Source: Solimonas terrae (lineage in GTDB: Bacteria > Pseudomonadota > Gammaproteobacteria > Nevskiales > Nevskiaceae). From it: DNA of 64,000 nucleotides. Under the pieces are notes generated by a model. That model saw nothing but the letters and a program-made list of their open reading frames with translations, had not been told where the DNA came from and made no database searches. Each line of letters begins with the position of its first letter. The stretch's first letter is position 1. The position numbers and the translations under genes are program-made. Shown here one piece after another: positions 8,098-19,300 of this stretch. The DNA is taken from NCBI RefSeq assembly GCF_011067135.1, contig NZ_JAAMOW010000010.1, forward strand, positions 1 to 64,000, read 5' to 3'.

Positions 8098-9339
8098 ATG
8101 AAACAGCCCCGACAACTGCACGAACTCGGCCAGAGCCTGTGGCTGGACAACATCACGCGGAGCCTGCTCGATGACGGCGGCGTGCGTCGTTACATCGATG
8201 ACTTCTGGATCACCGGCCTGACGTCGAACCCGACCATCTTCAACGGCGCAATCGGCAATGGCGAGGCTTACGACGGCGGCATCCGCGAGAAGGCGCGTGC
8301 CGGAAAATCCGGTGAGACTCTGTTCATCGAACTGGCGTTGGAGGATCTGCGCCGCGCTGCCGATCTGTTCCGGCCGGTGTTCGACGCAACGCAAGGCATC
8401 GACGGCTGGGTGTCGATGGAAATCTCGCCACTGCTTTCGGCAGACACCGAAGGCAGCATCGCAGCTGCGCGGAAAATTCACGCGCAGGCCGATCGACCGA
8501 ACCTGTTCGTCAAGATTCCCGGCACGCCGGAAGGCCTTCCCGCAATCGAAGCGCTGATCGTCGCCGGAATCCCCGTCAACGTGACGCTGCTGTTCTCGCG
8601 CGAGCAATATCTCGCTGCGGCCGACGCCTACATGCGCGGTATCGAGCGACGCATCGCGGCCGGTCTGGGGCCGCATGTCGCCTCAGTCGCCTCGCTGTTC
8701 GTCAGCCGCTGGGACAAGGCCGTGAGCGACGAGCTGTCCGCGGAGTTGCGCAAAGAGATCAGCACGGCGAGGGCCAGGGCTATCTACGCCGTCGATCGCG
8801 ATGCGGGCGTCGATCCGAAGATCGCCGCGATCATCGCGATGTCCGACAGCCGTGGCGATGCCGGCGGCAGGGTTGCGGTGCCGGCCGACCTTCGCAACCG
8901 GCTTGGCATCGCGGTTGCGCAACGCACCTACCGCGCCTACCGGGAACTGCTGGCCTCATCGCGCTGGCAGAAGCTGGCCGCCGCGGGCGCCCGTCCGCAG
9001 CGTCTGCTGTGGGCCAGCACCGGCTGCAAGGATCCGCAGGCGTCCGCGAGTCTGTACGTGGAAGCGCTCGCCGCGCCCGACACCATTAACACCATGCCGG
9101 AAAAAACTCTGCATGCGTTTGCCGAGCACAGTGCGCTCAGCGGGCCGATGGCCGAGGACGGCGCTGATGCCGAGGCGGTGCTCGCGCGTTTCGCGCAGGT
9201 CGGTATCGACATCGATGCGCTGGCCCTGCAGTTGCAGGAGGAGGGTGCGCGTTCATTCGTAGAGTCCTGGAATGAACTGTTGCAGCGAATCGCCCAGAAG
9301 AGCGCGGCGCTCACAGGAGTCGGCAAGGCGCCGGCGTGA
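8098..9339 (+). CDS. tal: transaldolase
   Basis: Transaldolase transfers a dihydroxyacetone unit between sedoheptulose-7-P and glyceraldehyde-3-P in the non-oxidative pentose phosphate pathway. The family opening [11 protein letters not shown] is followed by the signature [13 protein letters not shown]. The Schiff-base lysine lies in [13 protein letters not shown] (near residue 140), followed by NVTLLFS. The chain is 413 residues, the longer bacterial class often seen fused or adjacent to pgi. The chosen ATG has an AGGAG 5 bases upstream; an earlier ATG at 8056 overlaps zwf but would add 14 atypical residues. The stop overlaps the GTG start of pgi. Confidence 0.93.
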   Translation: MKQPRQLHELGQSLWLDNITRSLLDDGGVRRYIDDFWITGLTSNPTIFNGAIGNGEAYDGGIREKARAGKSGETLFIELALEDLRRAADLFRPVFDATQGIDGWVSMEISPLLSADTEGSIAAARKIHAQADRPNLFVKIPGTPEGLPAIEALIVAGIPVNVTLLFSREQYLAAADAYMRGIERRIAAGLGPHVASVASLFVSRWDKAVSDELSAELRKEISTARARAIYAVDRDAGVDPKIAAIIAMSDSRGDAGGRVAVPADLRNRLGIAVAQRTYRAYRELLASSRWQKLAAAGARPQRLLWASTGCKDPQASASLYVEALAAPDTINTMPEKTLHAFAEHSALSGPMAEDGADAEAVLARFAQVGIDIDALALQLQEEGARSFVESWNELLQRIAQKSAALTGVGKAPA

Positions 9340-11000
9340 CCGTCGATCGGCCGTCGGCTGCTCACACGGCGCCACCGCTGAGCGAACGCCCGCAGTGGCA
9401 GGCACTGCAGCGTCACTTCGACGAGATTGGCGGCCAGCATCTGCGCGATCTGTTCGCCGATCAGCCCGGGCGCGGCGAGCAGTTCACCACCACCGCGGCG
9501 GGTTTGTACCTGGACTATTCCAAGCAGCGCGTCACAGGTGAAACCCTGCGTCTGCTGCGGGAACTGGCCGCCGCTTGCGGCATGAGCGACCGTATTGAAG
9601 CCATGTTCCGCGGTGATCGCATCAACCGCAGCGAGAATCGCGCGGTGCTGCACGTGGCCTTGTCTGCGCCGGCGGACGCGGATATCGAGCTTGACGGCAG
9701 GAACGTGGTGCCTGACGTGCACGCGGTACTGGATCGCATGGCCGCATTCGCCACGCGCATCCGCGACGGCAGCTGGACCGGACACACCGGCAAGCGCATC
9801 CGCAACGTCGTCAACATCGGCATCGGCGGTTCTGATCTCGGCCCGGTGATGGCGTACGAGGCGCTGCGAAATTACAGCGAGAGGGATCTGACCTTCCGCT
9901 TCGTCTCCAATATCGACGGCACCGATTTCATCGAAGCGACACGCGATCTGGATGCGGCGGAAACCCTGTTCATCGTCTGCTCCAAAACCTTCACCACACT
10001 GGAGACGCTGAGCAACGCACATGCCGCGCGCGACTGGTGTCTGCGTACGCTGAAGGTCGACGCGGCGATCGCAAAACACTTCGTCGCCATATCAACCAAC
10101 GCCGAGGGTGTCGCGAAGTTCGGCATTGAACCCGCGCAGATGTTCGGCTTCTGGGGCTGGGTTGGCGGCCGCTACTCGATGGATTCGGCGATCGGTCTTT
10201 CGACGATGCTGGCGATCGGTCCGGACGCCTTCCACGCGATGCTGTCCGGATTCCATGCGATGGACACGCACTTCCGGAGCACACCTCTGGAGCGCAATCT
10301 GCCCGCGCTGATGGGACTGCTGGCGATCTGGAACAACAACTTTCTCGGCGCCGCAACGGTCGCGGTACTTCCTTATGAGCAGTACCTCAAACGCTTTCCG
10401 GCCTACCTGCAGCAACTGGCGATGGAGAGCAACGGCAAGCACGTCACGCTCGACGGCACGCGCGTGGACTACCCGACCGGCCCCATCTACTGGGGCGAGC
10501 CCGGCACCAACGGCCAGCACTCGTTCTACCAACTCATCCACCAGGGCACGCACATCGTGCCCTGCGACTTCATCGGTTTCTGCCAACCGCTGAATCCGCT
10601 CGGCGAACAGCATGATCTGCTGATGGCCAACCTGTTCGCCCAGAGCGAGGCGCTGGCTTTCGGCAAGACTGCCGATGAAGTGAAAAGCGAGGGAACGACC
10701 GCCGCGCTCGTGCCGCACCGGACCTTCGAGGGTAACCGTCCGAGCAACACCATCCTCGCCGAGCAGCTCACACCGCACACACTGGGCGCGTTGGTGGCGC
10801 TGTACGAACACAGCGTCTTCGTGCAGGGCGTGATCTGGAATATCGATTCCTTCGACCAGTGGGGCGTGGAACTGGGCAAGGCGCTGGCGACGCGCACCGC
10901 TGCCGAACTGCGCAGTACCGACGAACCGCCGCTGACGCATGACAGTTCCACCAATACGCTGATCCGGCGCTATCGCCGGCTCCGGGACCACGCCACATGA
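9336..11000 (+). CDS. pgi: glucose-6-phosphate isomerase
   Basis: It interconverts glucose-6-phosphate and fructose-6-phosphate, linking glycolysis, gluconeogenesis and the pentose phosphate pathway. The motifs [31 protein letters not shown] and [13 protein letters not shown] are all intact. The length is 554 residues, as in full-size bacterial PGI. The start is GTG overlapping the tal stop, with only a weak purine run upstream, so translation is probably coupled to tal. The stop overlaps the pgm start by 4 bp. Confidence 0.96.
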   Translation: MTVDRPSAAHTAPPLSERPQWQALQRHFDEIGGQHLRDLFADQPGRGEQFTTTAAGLYLDYSKQRVTGETLRLLRELAAACGMSDRIEAMFRGDRINRSENRAVLHVALSAPADADIELDGRNVVPDVHAVLDRMAAFATRIRDGSWTGHTGKRIRNVVNIGIGGSDLGPVMAYEALRNYSERDLTFRFVSNIDGTDFIEATRDLDAAETLFIVCSKTFTTLETLSNAHAARDWCLRTLKVDAAIAKHFVAISTNAEGVAKFGIEPAQMFGFWGWVGGRYSMDSAIGLSTMLAIGPDAFHAMLSGFHAMDTHFRSTPLERNLPALMGLLAIWNNNFLGAATVAVLPYEQYLKRFPAYLQQLAMESNGKHVTLDGTRVDYPTGPIYWGEPGTNGQHSFYQLIHQGTHIVPCDFIGFCQPLNPLGEQHDLLMANLFAQSEALAFGKTADEVKSEGTTAALVPHRTFEGNRPSNTILAEQLTPHTLGALVALYEHSVFVQGVIWNIDSFDQWGVELGKALATRTAAELRSTDEPPLTHDSSTNTLIRRYRRLRDHAT

Positions 11001-12649
11001 GCACCGCGATCAGTCCGCTCGCGGGCAAGCCGGCGCCGAAGTTGCTGCTGGTCGATGTCGCCAAGCTGCTGGCGGCTTACTTCGACCTGCACCCTGATCC
11101 CGCGGTGCCGGCACAGCGCGTTGCGTTCGGCACGTCCGGACATCGCGGCAGCTCGTTTACACGCAGCTTCAACGAGCAGCATGTGCTGGCGATCACGCAG
11201 GCGATCTGTGACTACCGCCATCAACAGGCGATCGACGGCCCGCTGTATATCGGCATCGATACGCACGCGCTGTCACAGCCGGCGTTCGAGTCCGCGCTCG
11301 AAGTACTGGCGGCGAATCGGGCGCAGACGATGATCGCCAAGGGCGGAGAATTCACGCCAACGCCCGCCGTGTCGCATGCGATCCTGGCCTACAACTTCGG
11401 TCGCAGCACGGGCCTGGCCGACGGCATCGTCATCACGCCTTCGCACAATCCTCCGGACGATGGCGGCTTCAAATACAACCCGTCTCACGGTGGCCCCGCG
11501 GATGACAGCGTGACCGACTGGATCGGCGCCCGTGCCAACGCCCTGCTCGAAGCGAAACTCAAAGACGTTCGACGCATGCCGCTCGCGCAGGCACGCCGCG
11601 CTGCCACCACGCGCGAGCACAATTTCCTCGACGCCTACGTGGGCGATCTCACCCACATCATCGACTTCGACGCCATCCGCGCGTCCGGCATCCGCATGGG
11701 TGTCGATCCGCTCGGCGGCGCCGGCGTGCACTACTGGGCGCAGATTGCCGAACGCTACAAAATCGAGCTAAGCGTCGTCAGCGAAGTGGTCGATGCGCAA
11801 TTCGGATTCATGTCGGTGGACTGGGACGGCAAGATCCGCATGGACCCGTCCTCGCCCTGCGCAATGCAACGCCTGACCGCACTCAAGGATCGCTACGACA
11901 TCGCGTTTGCCTGCGATACCGACCACGACCGCCACGGCATCGTTACGCCGGTCGGCGGCCTGCTGTTGCCCAATCAATATCTGCCGGTGTTGATCGACTA
12001 CCTGTTCCAGCATCGGCCGGAATGGAGCCAGTCCGCCGCGATCGGCAAGACCCTGGTCAGCACCGCACTGATCGACCGCCTGGCGCAGCGTCTCGGACGC
12101 AAGCTGCTAGAAGTGCCGGTCGGCTTCAAATGGTTCGTGGCCGGTCTGCTCGACGGCTCGCTGGGCTTTGGCGGCGAGGAGAGCGCGGGCGCCAGCTTCA
12201 GCCGTATCGACGGAACCGTGTGGACTACCGACAAGGACGGCATCGTGCCCGCGCTGCTGTCCGCCGAGATCACCGCGAAGACGGGCCACGATCCTGCCAC
12301 GCGCTATCGCGAACTGGCGGCCGAACTGGGCGAGCCGTTTGCCGATCGCCTGCAGGCACCGGCGACCGCCGAACAGAAGTCTCTGCTGGCAAAACTCTCG
12401 CCCGCGCAGATCAAGACCAGCGAGCTCGCCGGCGAGAAGATCGACGCCGTGCTCGATCACGCCCCCGGCAATGGCGCGGCGATCGGCGGCATCAAGGTGA
12501 TTGCCGCCTCCGGCTGGTTCGCCGCCCGTCCCTCCGGCACCGAAGACATCTATAAGATCTACGCCGAGAGCTTCCGGGACGCTGCGCATCTGCAGATGAT
12601 CCTGAGCGAGGCGCAGCACATCGTCGATGCCACACTGGCGGCGGACTGA
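10997..12649 (+). CDS. pgm: alpha-D-glucose phosphoglucomutase
   Basis: It converts glucose-1-phosphate and glucose-6-phosphate into each other. The phosphoserine loop [10 protein letters not shown], the substrate segment [15 protein letters not shown], the metal-binding DTDHDRHG, the sugar loop [10 protein letters not shown] and the phosphate-binding [10 protein letters not shown] are all present in order. The length of 550 matches the E. coli Pgm class rather than the shorter AlgC/ManB class. It is the last gene of the overlapping operon. Its product glucose-1-P is the precursor of UDP-glucose, the donor of the glucan synthase encoded downstream on the other strand. Confidence 0.96.
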   Translation: MSTAISPLAGKPAPKLLLVDVAKLLAAYFDLHPDPAVPAQRVAFGTSGHRGSSFTRSFNEQHVLAITQAICDYRHQQAIDGPLYIGIDTHALSQPAFESALEVLAANRAQTMIAKGGEFTPTPAVSHAILAYNFGRSTGLADGIVITPSHNPPDDGGFKYNPSHGGPADDSVTDWIGARANALLEAKLKDVRRMPLAQARRAATTREHNFLDAYVGDLTHIIDFDAIRASGIRMGVDPLGGAGVHYWAQIAERYKIELSVVSEVVDAQFGFMSVDWDGKIRMDPSSPCAMQRLTALKDRYDIAFACDTDHDRHGIVTPVGGLLLPNQYLPVLIDYLFQHRPEWSQSAAIGKTLVSTALIDRLAQRLGRKLLEVPVGFKWFVAGLLDGSLGFGGEESAGASFSRIDGTVWTTDKDGIVPALLSAEITAKTGHDPATRYRELAAELGEPFADRLQAPATAEQKSLLAKLSPAQIKTSELAGEKIDAVLDHAPGNGAAIGGIKVIAASGWFAARPSGTEDIYKIYAESFRDAAHLQMILSEAQHIVDATLAAD

Positions 12650-12727
12650 ACAACGCGTCGGACTGGCGCCGCGACTGCCATCGTGTTCGATATCCGGCCG
12701 TCGCCAAGCCGGCGGACCGCTTGACGC

Positions 12728-13219
12728 TCAATCGGAAGATGCACGCGGATCGGAACTACCGTGGCGCCCTGATCCGACCCCGCCGACGAGCGGCTTCAGG
12801 AGGTTCACAGTGTCCGGATGCGAATGCACGCCGAAGTCGCCGGGCTTCAGTTGGCCGGCAGGGTTGCTGGAGTAGCCATTGCCGCGATCGGCGACGACCG
12901 GGAGTTCGCGCTGCGTCGCGAGCCGATCCTTGGTCACGCCGGCGATGGTGATGTTGACGCCTGCCCAGTCATCGCCACTGCTCGAGTTCGGCAGAAAGAA
13001 CTTGAGGGGCTCACCGCGGGCCAGCACCGCTTTGGCGATCGGGCTCTTCAGAAACATCGCGGCGAACAGCTCGACGTTGAGTGCTTCGATACGTCCGACG
13101 TGCCCATCGAGCGACACGAGGCCGTTCTTGACCTCGGAGCCGATCCTGCGGGAATTGCGTGGCGTGATGCCTTTCGGCTCTGCGAGGGCTCCCGGCTCAT
13201 CGTAAGTGTCGGTTTTCAT
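12728..13219 (-). CDS. hypothetical protein
   Basis: This 163-residue protein of unknown family has a predicted soluble fold. It is positively charged at the N-terminus, with a central hydrophobic helix (ALNVELFAAMFLKSPIAKAV) and a polar C-terminal half rich in Gly, Asn and His (GYSSNPAGQLKPGDFGVHSH). No signal peptide is visible. The start is supported by AAGGAAG 7 bases upstream; longer versions starting upstream lack such a site. The gene lies convergent to pgm and 142 bp downstream of the giant glucan synthase on the same strand. I can assign no function. Confidence 0.6.
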   Translation of the reverse strand: MKTDTYDEPGALAEPKGITPRNSRRIGSEVKNGLVSLDGHVGRIEALNVELFAAMFLKSPIAKAVLARGEPLKFFLPNSSSGDDWAGVNITIAGVTKDRLATQRELPVVADRGNGYSSNPAGQLKPGDFGVHSHPDTVNLLKPLVGGVGSGRHGSSDPRASSD

Positions 13220-13361
13220 CGAAGTGCTTCCTTGCCGCAAATGAATTGCCAGCGTATCGGCCGGCGCTGAAGCGGTCTGTTCGCCAGCCCGCAGAGCGGA
13301 CGCGGCCCTCGGCACGGCCGGCAGACGATGCGGCTTCACGGTCCCGCACGGATTCCGCCGG

Positions 13362-16300
13362 TCACGCCGTGATTTGCAAGGCGGCTCCTGGTTCGACGAG
13401 CTGACCGCCGATGGTCAGTTCAACCCGATGCCCGCGGCGGTCGTTGAGCAGCGGGATGCTTGGCTCCGTCAGCTCGACGTCATCCAGCATCAGCGTCACG
13501 CGGCCGCCGCCAGTGCGTAATTGCCGCACGGTGATGTCATAGACCGTTTCCTGATAGCGGTAATGAAGCTTGAATGAGGTCCATTGTTTCGGGATGCAGG
13601 GCGTGATCGTCAGCGTCGCGCCTTCGCGTTTCAGGCCCAGCACTGACTCCAGCATCAGCCGGTACAGCCAACCTGCCGAGCCCGTGTACCAGGTCCAGCC
13701 GCCGCGGCCGGCATGCGGCGGCAAGGCGTAGATATCGGCGGCCACCGCGTAGGGTTCGGTCTTGTAGACGGCGATCGCCTCTGCGGTCTGCGTGCGCATC
13801 GCCGGATTGATGATGCCCAGCAGTTCCCAGGCACGCGTTTCGTCGCCCAGTTTTGCGAAGGCCATCGCCGCCCACACCGCCGCGTGCGTGTATTGGCCGC
13901 CGTTCTCGCGCACGCCGGGGACGTAGCCCTTGATGTAGCCGGGATTCATCGGTGACTGATCGAAGGCCGGCTCCAGCAGCCGGATCACGCCGTGCTCGCG
14001 GTCGACGAGATGCTGGTCCAGTGCATCCATGGCCTGGCGCGCGCGTTTGACCTCACCGGCTGCCGACAATACCGACCAGCTCTGCGCGATGGAATCGATC
14101 GCGCATTCCGGGTTGATCGACGAGCCGAGCGGCGTGCCATCGTCGAACCAGGCGCGCCGATACCAGGCGCCGTCCCAGGCGTGCTGATCGAGGTTCGCGC
14201 GCAGGCGCTCTGCTTCCGTTCCACAACGGTCGGCAAACGCGACGTCGCCGCGCACGCGCGCAAGTCCGGCAAACGAAACCAGGACCTCGTAAAGGAAGAA
14301 GCCCAGCCACACGCTTTCGCCTTTACCGTCGATGCCGACCAGATTCATGCCGTCGTTCCAGTCGCCTGAACCCATCAGCGGCAAGCCGTGCTCGCCGTAG
14401 TGCAGGCCGTGGACGATCGCCCGCCGGCAGTGTTCGTACAGACTGGCGACTTCGGCGGCACGGCCCGGCAGGTCGTAATACGACTCCTCATCGGCCGCCA
14501 GCGCGCGCGCGCTGAGGAAGTGCAGGTTCTCGTCGAGCACGCCGGTGTCGCCGGTGCACTGCACGTAGCGGCACACCGCCAGCGGCAGCCAGAGGTAATC
14601 ATCTGAACAGCGCGTGCGTACGCCGCGTCCGGTCGGCGGATGCCACCAGTGCTGCACATCGCCTTCGGGAAACTGTCGCTGCGCACAGCGCAGCAGATGC
14701 TCGCGCACCAGCGCCGGCTCGCTGTGCACCAGCGCCATCACGTCCTGCAGCTGGTCGCGGAAACCGAATGCGCCGCCGGACTGAGAGTAGCCGCTGCGTG
14801 CCCACAGGCGGCAGGCCAGCACCTGATACACCAGCCAGCCGTTGGCCAGCACGTTCAGTGCCGGCTCGGGTGTTTCGATCTGCACCGCGCCGAGCGTGTG
14901 ACGCCAGTATTGCTGTACTTTTTCCAGCGCGGTGCGCGCCGAGCCGGGTGTTCGCAGACGCTTGGCCAGGGCACAGGCCTGGTCGAGGTCGCGTCCCGCA
15001 CCGAGCCGGAAAATGAATTCGCGCTCTTGCCCGTCGGCCAGTTCGAAGGGCACCTGGATCGCCGCACAGGGGTCCAGCGCTGCGCCCAGCCGACCGGACA
15101 AGTGCGAGCGCGTCATCGCGTCCGGATCGGCGAGCGAGCCGTTGCGCCCGAGGAACTCGGTGCGATCGCCGGAGAGCGTGCGCGAGCTGTCATCGACGTC
15201 GAAAAACGCGACCCGCCCGGCAAATTCGGTGTTGTAGGCGTTGCGCGCGAAGAGGGCGCCGCTGGTCGGATCGATCTCGGTGACCACGTGCATGGCAGAT
15301 TTCGGGCGCAGATCGCCCAGCACCCACTCGACATAACCGGTGACCGACAGGCGCCGCGACCGGCGCGAAACGTTGCGCACTTTCAGCACCGAGAATTTGA
15401 CGGCGTCTTCGAGGTCCACGTAGATCCACAGCTCGGAGCGGATACCGCCGGCGCTGTGCTCGAACACGCTGTAGCCGAAACCATGGCGGGTGACGTAGGG
15501 CTCCGCGCCACGCGCCGGCAACGGCGCAGGTGACCAGAACTGTCCGCTGTCTTCGTCGCGCAGGTAGAACGCTTCGCCGCCGGACGCGCCGACGGCGTCG
15601 TCGCTCCATGGCGTCAACCGGAATTCGTGGGCGTTCTCGCTCCAGGTATAGGCGAGGCCGCTCTCGGACAGCACGGTTCCGAAGTTCGGGTTCGCAAGCA
15701 CGTTCACCCACGGCAGCGGCGTGGTCTGCGCCTGTGTGGTGGTGATGATGTACTCGCGCCCATCCGCAGCAAATCCGCCGAGGTCGTTGGCGAGAATGAG
15801 GCCGGTGCGCGGCGCGACTGCGGACACCGTGGGCTCGGGATGATAGCTACGCGTGGTGTGCGCGAGCCTCGCGATGGCCTTGGGGACGACCACGCGCCGG
15901 GTGATCTGCTCTGCCAGAGTTCCGAGGTCGCCAGCGACGATGACGCGCGCAACCGAGCGCAGCAGGGTGCGGTCCTCGTCGGAGATCTGTTCGGCCGAAC
16001 GCACGAAGATGCCGCCGGGACGGTCGATCGCGTTGGCATCGGTCCCGGTCGCGATCAGCGCGATGATCTGGTCCTGAAGCTTTTGCCGGTAGCCGAGGTG
16101 CTCCTCGTTCCAGATCACCAGGTCGACCTTGAGACCCTTGAGCCGCCAGTACGCATGGCACTGGATCATCTGGCGTGCCAGATCGAGATGCGCGCTGGTG
16201 GAGAGCTTCAGCAGCACAATGGGCAGGTCGCCGGAAATGGCATAGGCCCAGAGTCCTGACTGCCCGCGCCGGTTCTGGATCAGGACCTCGGCCCGCGCAC

Positions 16301-19300
16301 GCAGCGCGGCGTTGGCGTACACAACCGGGCCGGCGAGGCGCCGGTAGAGCCGCGCTTCGGACTCGCTGACATTGATCTGCCGCAGCGTGACGCCGCCATG
16401 CGTGCGGGCGAGATCGAAGGCGCGGTCTGCCCGATGGCGGTCCTGATAGCGTCCGACCAGGGTCATGCAGTCTTCGCGGCTGCCGGCGGCGCCGGTGACC
16501 AGATCGACGTGCGCCGATTGCCCGGCCAGGAGCGTGATCCGGCAGCGGATGGCGACGATCGGGTCCAGCACCGAACCCGCGGTGTTGGACAGCGGCAGGT
16601 CGTCGAGCATTGCCTGCGGCGCAGCGACGGTGCGGCCGCGCCCGATGAAGCGCATACGATCGGTTTCGTACGAAAGCTCGCTGACTTCAGAGCCATTGGT
16701 CGCCATCAGATGAAACATCCACGGCGCGCGATCAGTGATCGAGCGGGGTCGGTGCGTACACAGAATGGCGCGATGGTCGCGGAGAATTTCGGTCTGCACG
16801 AACAGCTTGCCGAAAGCCGACTGCATCGCATCGGCCGCCGCCGCCGTCAGCACCGGTTCGGCGTAGCTGGTGACCTCGATGGTTCTCGTCCTGTGCGAAC
16901 GATTGATGATGCACAGGCGGCGCAGTTCGATGTCGTCTTCGGGTGACACGACGATGTCGGAATGCGTTTCGATTTCGTGGTCGCGGCGTCGGTATTCCGC
17001 GCGGCCTTCAGAGAACATCGCTTCGTAAATGTCGGCACGCCTGCAGGTCGGCTGGTGGGTTGCCGACCAGAACTCGTTGCTGTCGATATCGCGCAGATAG
17101 GCAAACGTTCCCCAGTTGTCGCAGCTGCTGTCTTCGCGCCAGCGGGTGACCGCAAGATCGTTCCACAAGCTGTAGCCGCCACCCGCGTTGCTGACCATTA
17201 CGTGGTAGCGGCCATTGGACAGGAGCTGGACCTCCGGCGTTGGCGTGTCCGGGCCGATCGGCATATTCAGTTCAACCGTCTGGTCATGGAAGAAGGAATC
17301 GGACTCGCCGCTTTCGGTGGGCTGTGCCGGCAATGCCGACTGCTTTGGAATCCGCTCCTGCAACAGCAGCAGGGTGGCCTTGATCTGGGGGTCCGATCCG
17401 AAGCGTCGCTGCATCGGCTGGTCGAGCAGCAGGCAGGCCAGCGACAGCAGGCTCATGCCCTGGTGGTGGGCCATGAAGGAGCGCACCACGACACCGGGAT
17501 TTTTGGTCGTGGCGTCGCGCTTGGTGCCCATCGAGACGTTCACCGGATACGAACGCGTAGGCGTGTAATCCACGGCTTCAAAGAAGCCGTAGCGACCCTC
17601 GAGTCCGTCGGCTGCCAGCCGCTGAAGGTTGGTACAGGCCGCGTCTGGCGCGATCATCAGCGCCAGCATGGACGCGTACGGTGCCACCACCACATCCTCG
17701 GCCAGACCGCGCTTCAGCCCGAGCCCAGGGACACCGAACGCGTGATACTGGTAGTTGAGACTGGCGTCGAAGGTGTTGTAACCCGATTCCGAAATCCCCC
17801 AGGGCAGACCGCGCTGCCCACCGTAGGCAATCTGCCGGGCCACGGCGGCGCGGCAGGTCTGATCGAGCAGTGTACCGGCGTAGCCAGGCATCACCAGCCG
17901 CGGCATCAGGTATTCGAACATCGACCCGCTCCACGACAGCAGGATCGGCTCGCCGCCCGCGGTCGTTCGCTCGCGGCCCAAGGCAAACCAGCATTCCTGC
18001 GGCAGTTTTCCCTGGGCGATGGCGACAAAGCTGGACAGTCTCGCCTCGGACGCCAGCAGATCGTAGTAGCTCGCATCACGCCGGAACTCATCGACGTTGT
18101 AGCCGACGGCCAGCAGGTGGCGGGTCCGGTCGTAGAGAAACTCGTACTCGATGGCGGTGAAATCGCCGGCCTGCCCGGCGAGGCGTTCGCACGCGGCGAT
18201 CCGTTGCAGCGCTCGCTCGCTTGCCGCAAGCACGTCGCGACGCAGCGCGATCAGCCAGTCCCGTGCCACCGCTGGCAGCTCATCGCCGAGTCTTGCATCG
18301 ATCGCCGGCAGCGCACGCCCGGCGTAGCGGGCCAGGTCGCGCAGGCTGCGCGGCTCGGGTATGGCGGCAAAGAATCCGGCCAGTGTCTCGGGCGTGACGG
18401 ACAGCGCGAGCCACGGCGCAAGAAACCGCAGATCCTCGATGGCATCCCGGCATTGCTGTTCGAGTTTTGCCGCCCAGTCTCTTGCGTTTGGCGCTGCATC
18501 ATCCGCCAGCCTGGCGGTGATCAGCGCGGCGTCCTGGGCGATCGGCGCAAGGCATAGCAAGGCCGCCGCAAGCGTTGCCGGCATGTGCGCGCCAGCGTCG
18601 TCCAGCCGCGTCTGCAGGCGGTCGATCGGCGCGCGATCGAGGTCTGGCGCGGTATCAACCAGAACCGACAGCGTATCGGCGATGCCGTCGAACAGCCGCG
18701 CGCCGATCAAGGCTTGGTCCGGGAGCCCCAGAAGACCGGCCCGCAGGGTCAGCAGATGGCCGGTCAGATTGCCGCTGTCGACCGACGAGATGTAACGCGG
18801 TGGCAGCGGCTGCAAGCTGCCGGTGTCATACCAGTTGTAAAAATGACCCTGATGCCGCTCCAGCCGGGTCATGGTCTGGAGTGTGTTATCGGTCCGCTCG
18901 ATCAGGCGCCGGGCGGTCGTGAACCCGAAGTCGTATGCCGACAGATTGGCCAGCAGAGCGAGCCCGATGTTGGTCGGCGAGGTTCGGCGCGCGATGACTT
19001 CAGCGGGAACTTCCTGAAAATTGTCCGGCGGCAGCCAGTGGTCCTCAGGCGCGACGAAACGCTCGAAGAATGCCCAGGTCTTGCGCGCGATTCTGCGCAA
19101 GAACACGGTCTGCTCCGGCGCCAGTTCCACTTCGCGCCGCACCAGCGGCCGGCTCAGCCACCACGCGATGCCCGGCGCTGCAAGCCACAGAACCAGAATC
19201 GGCGCGGCGGCGGTCAGTGCATCCGGTCTCAGTGCGCCGAGCAGCAGCATCGTCAGCGCAGCGCTGAGCGGCGCAATGGCCATGGTGCGGTAGAAGGCCA

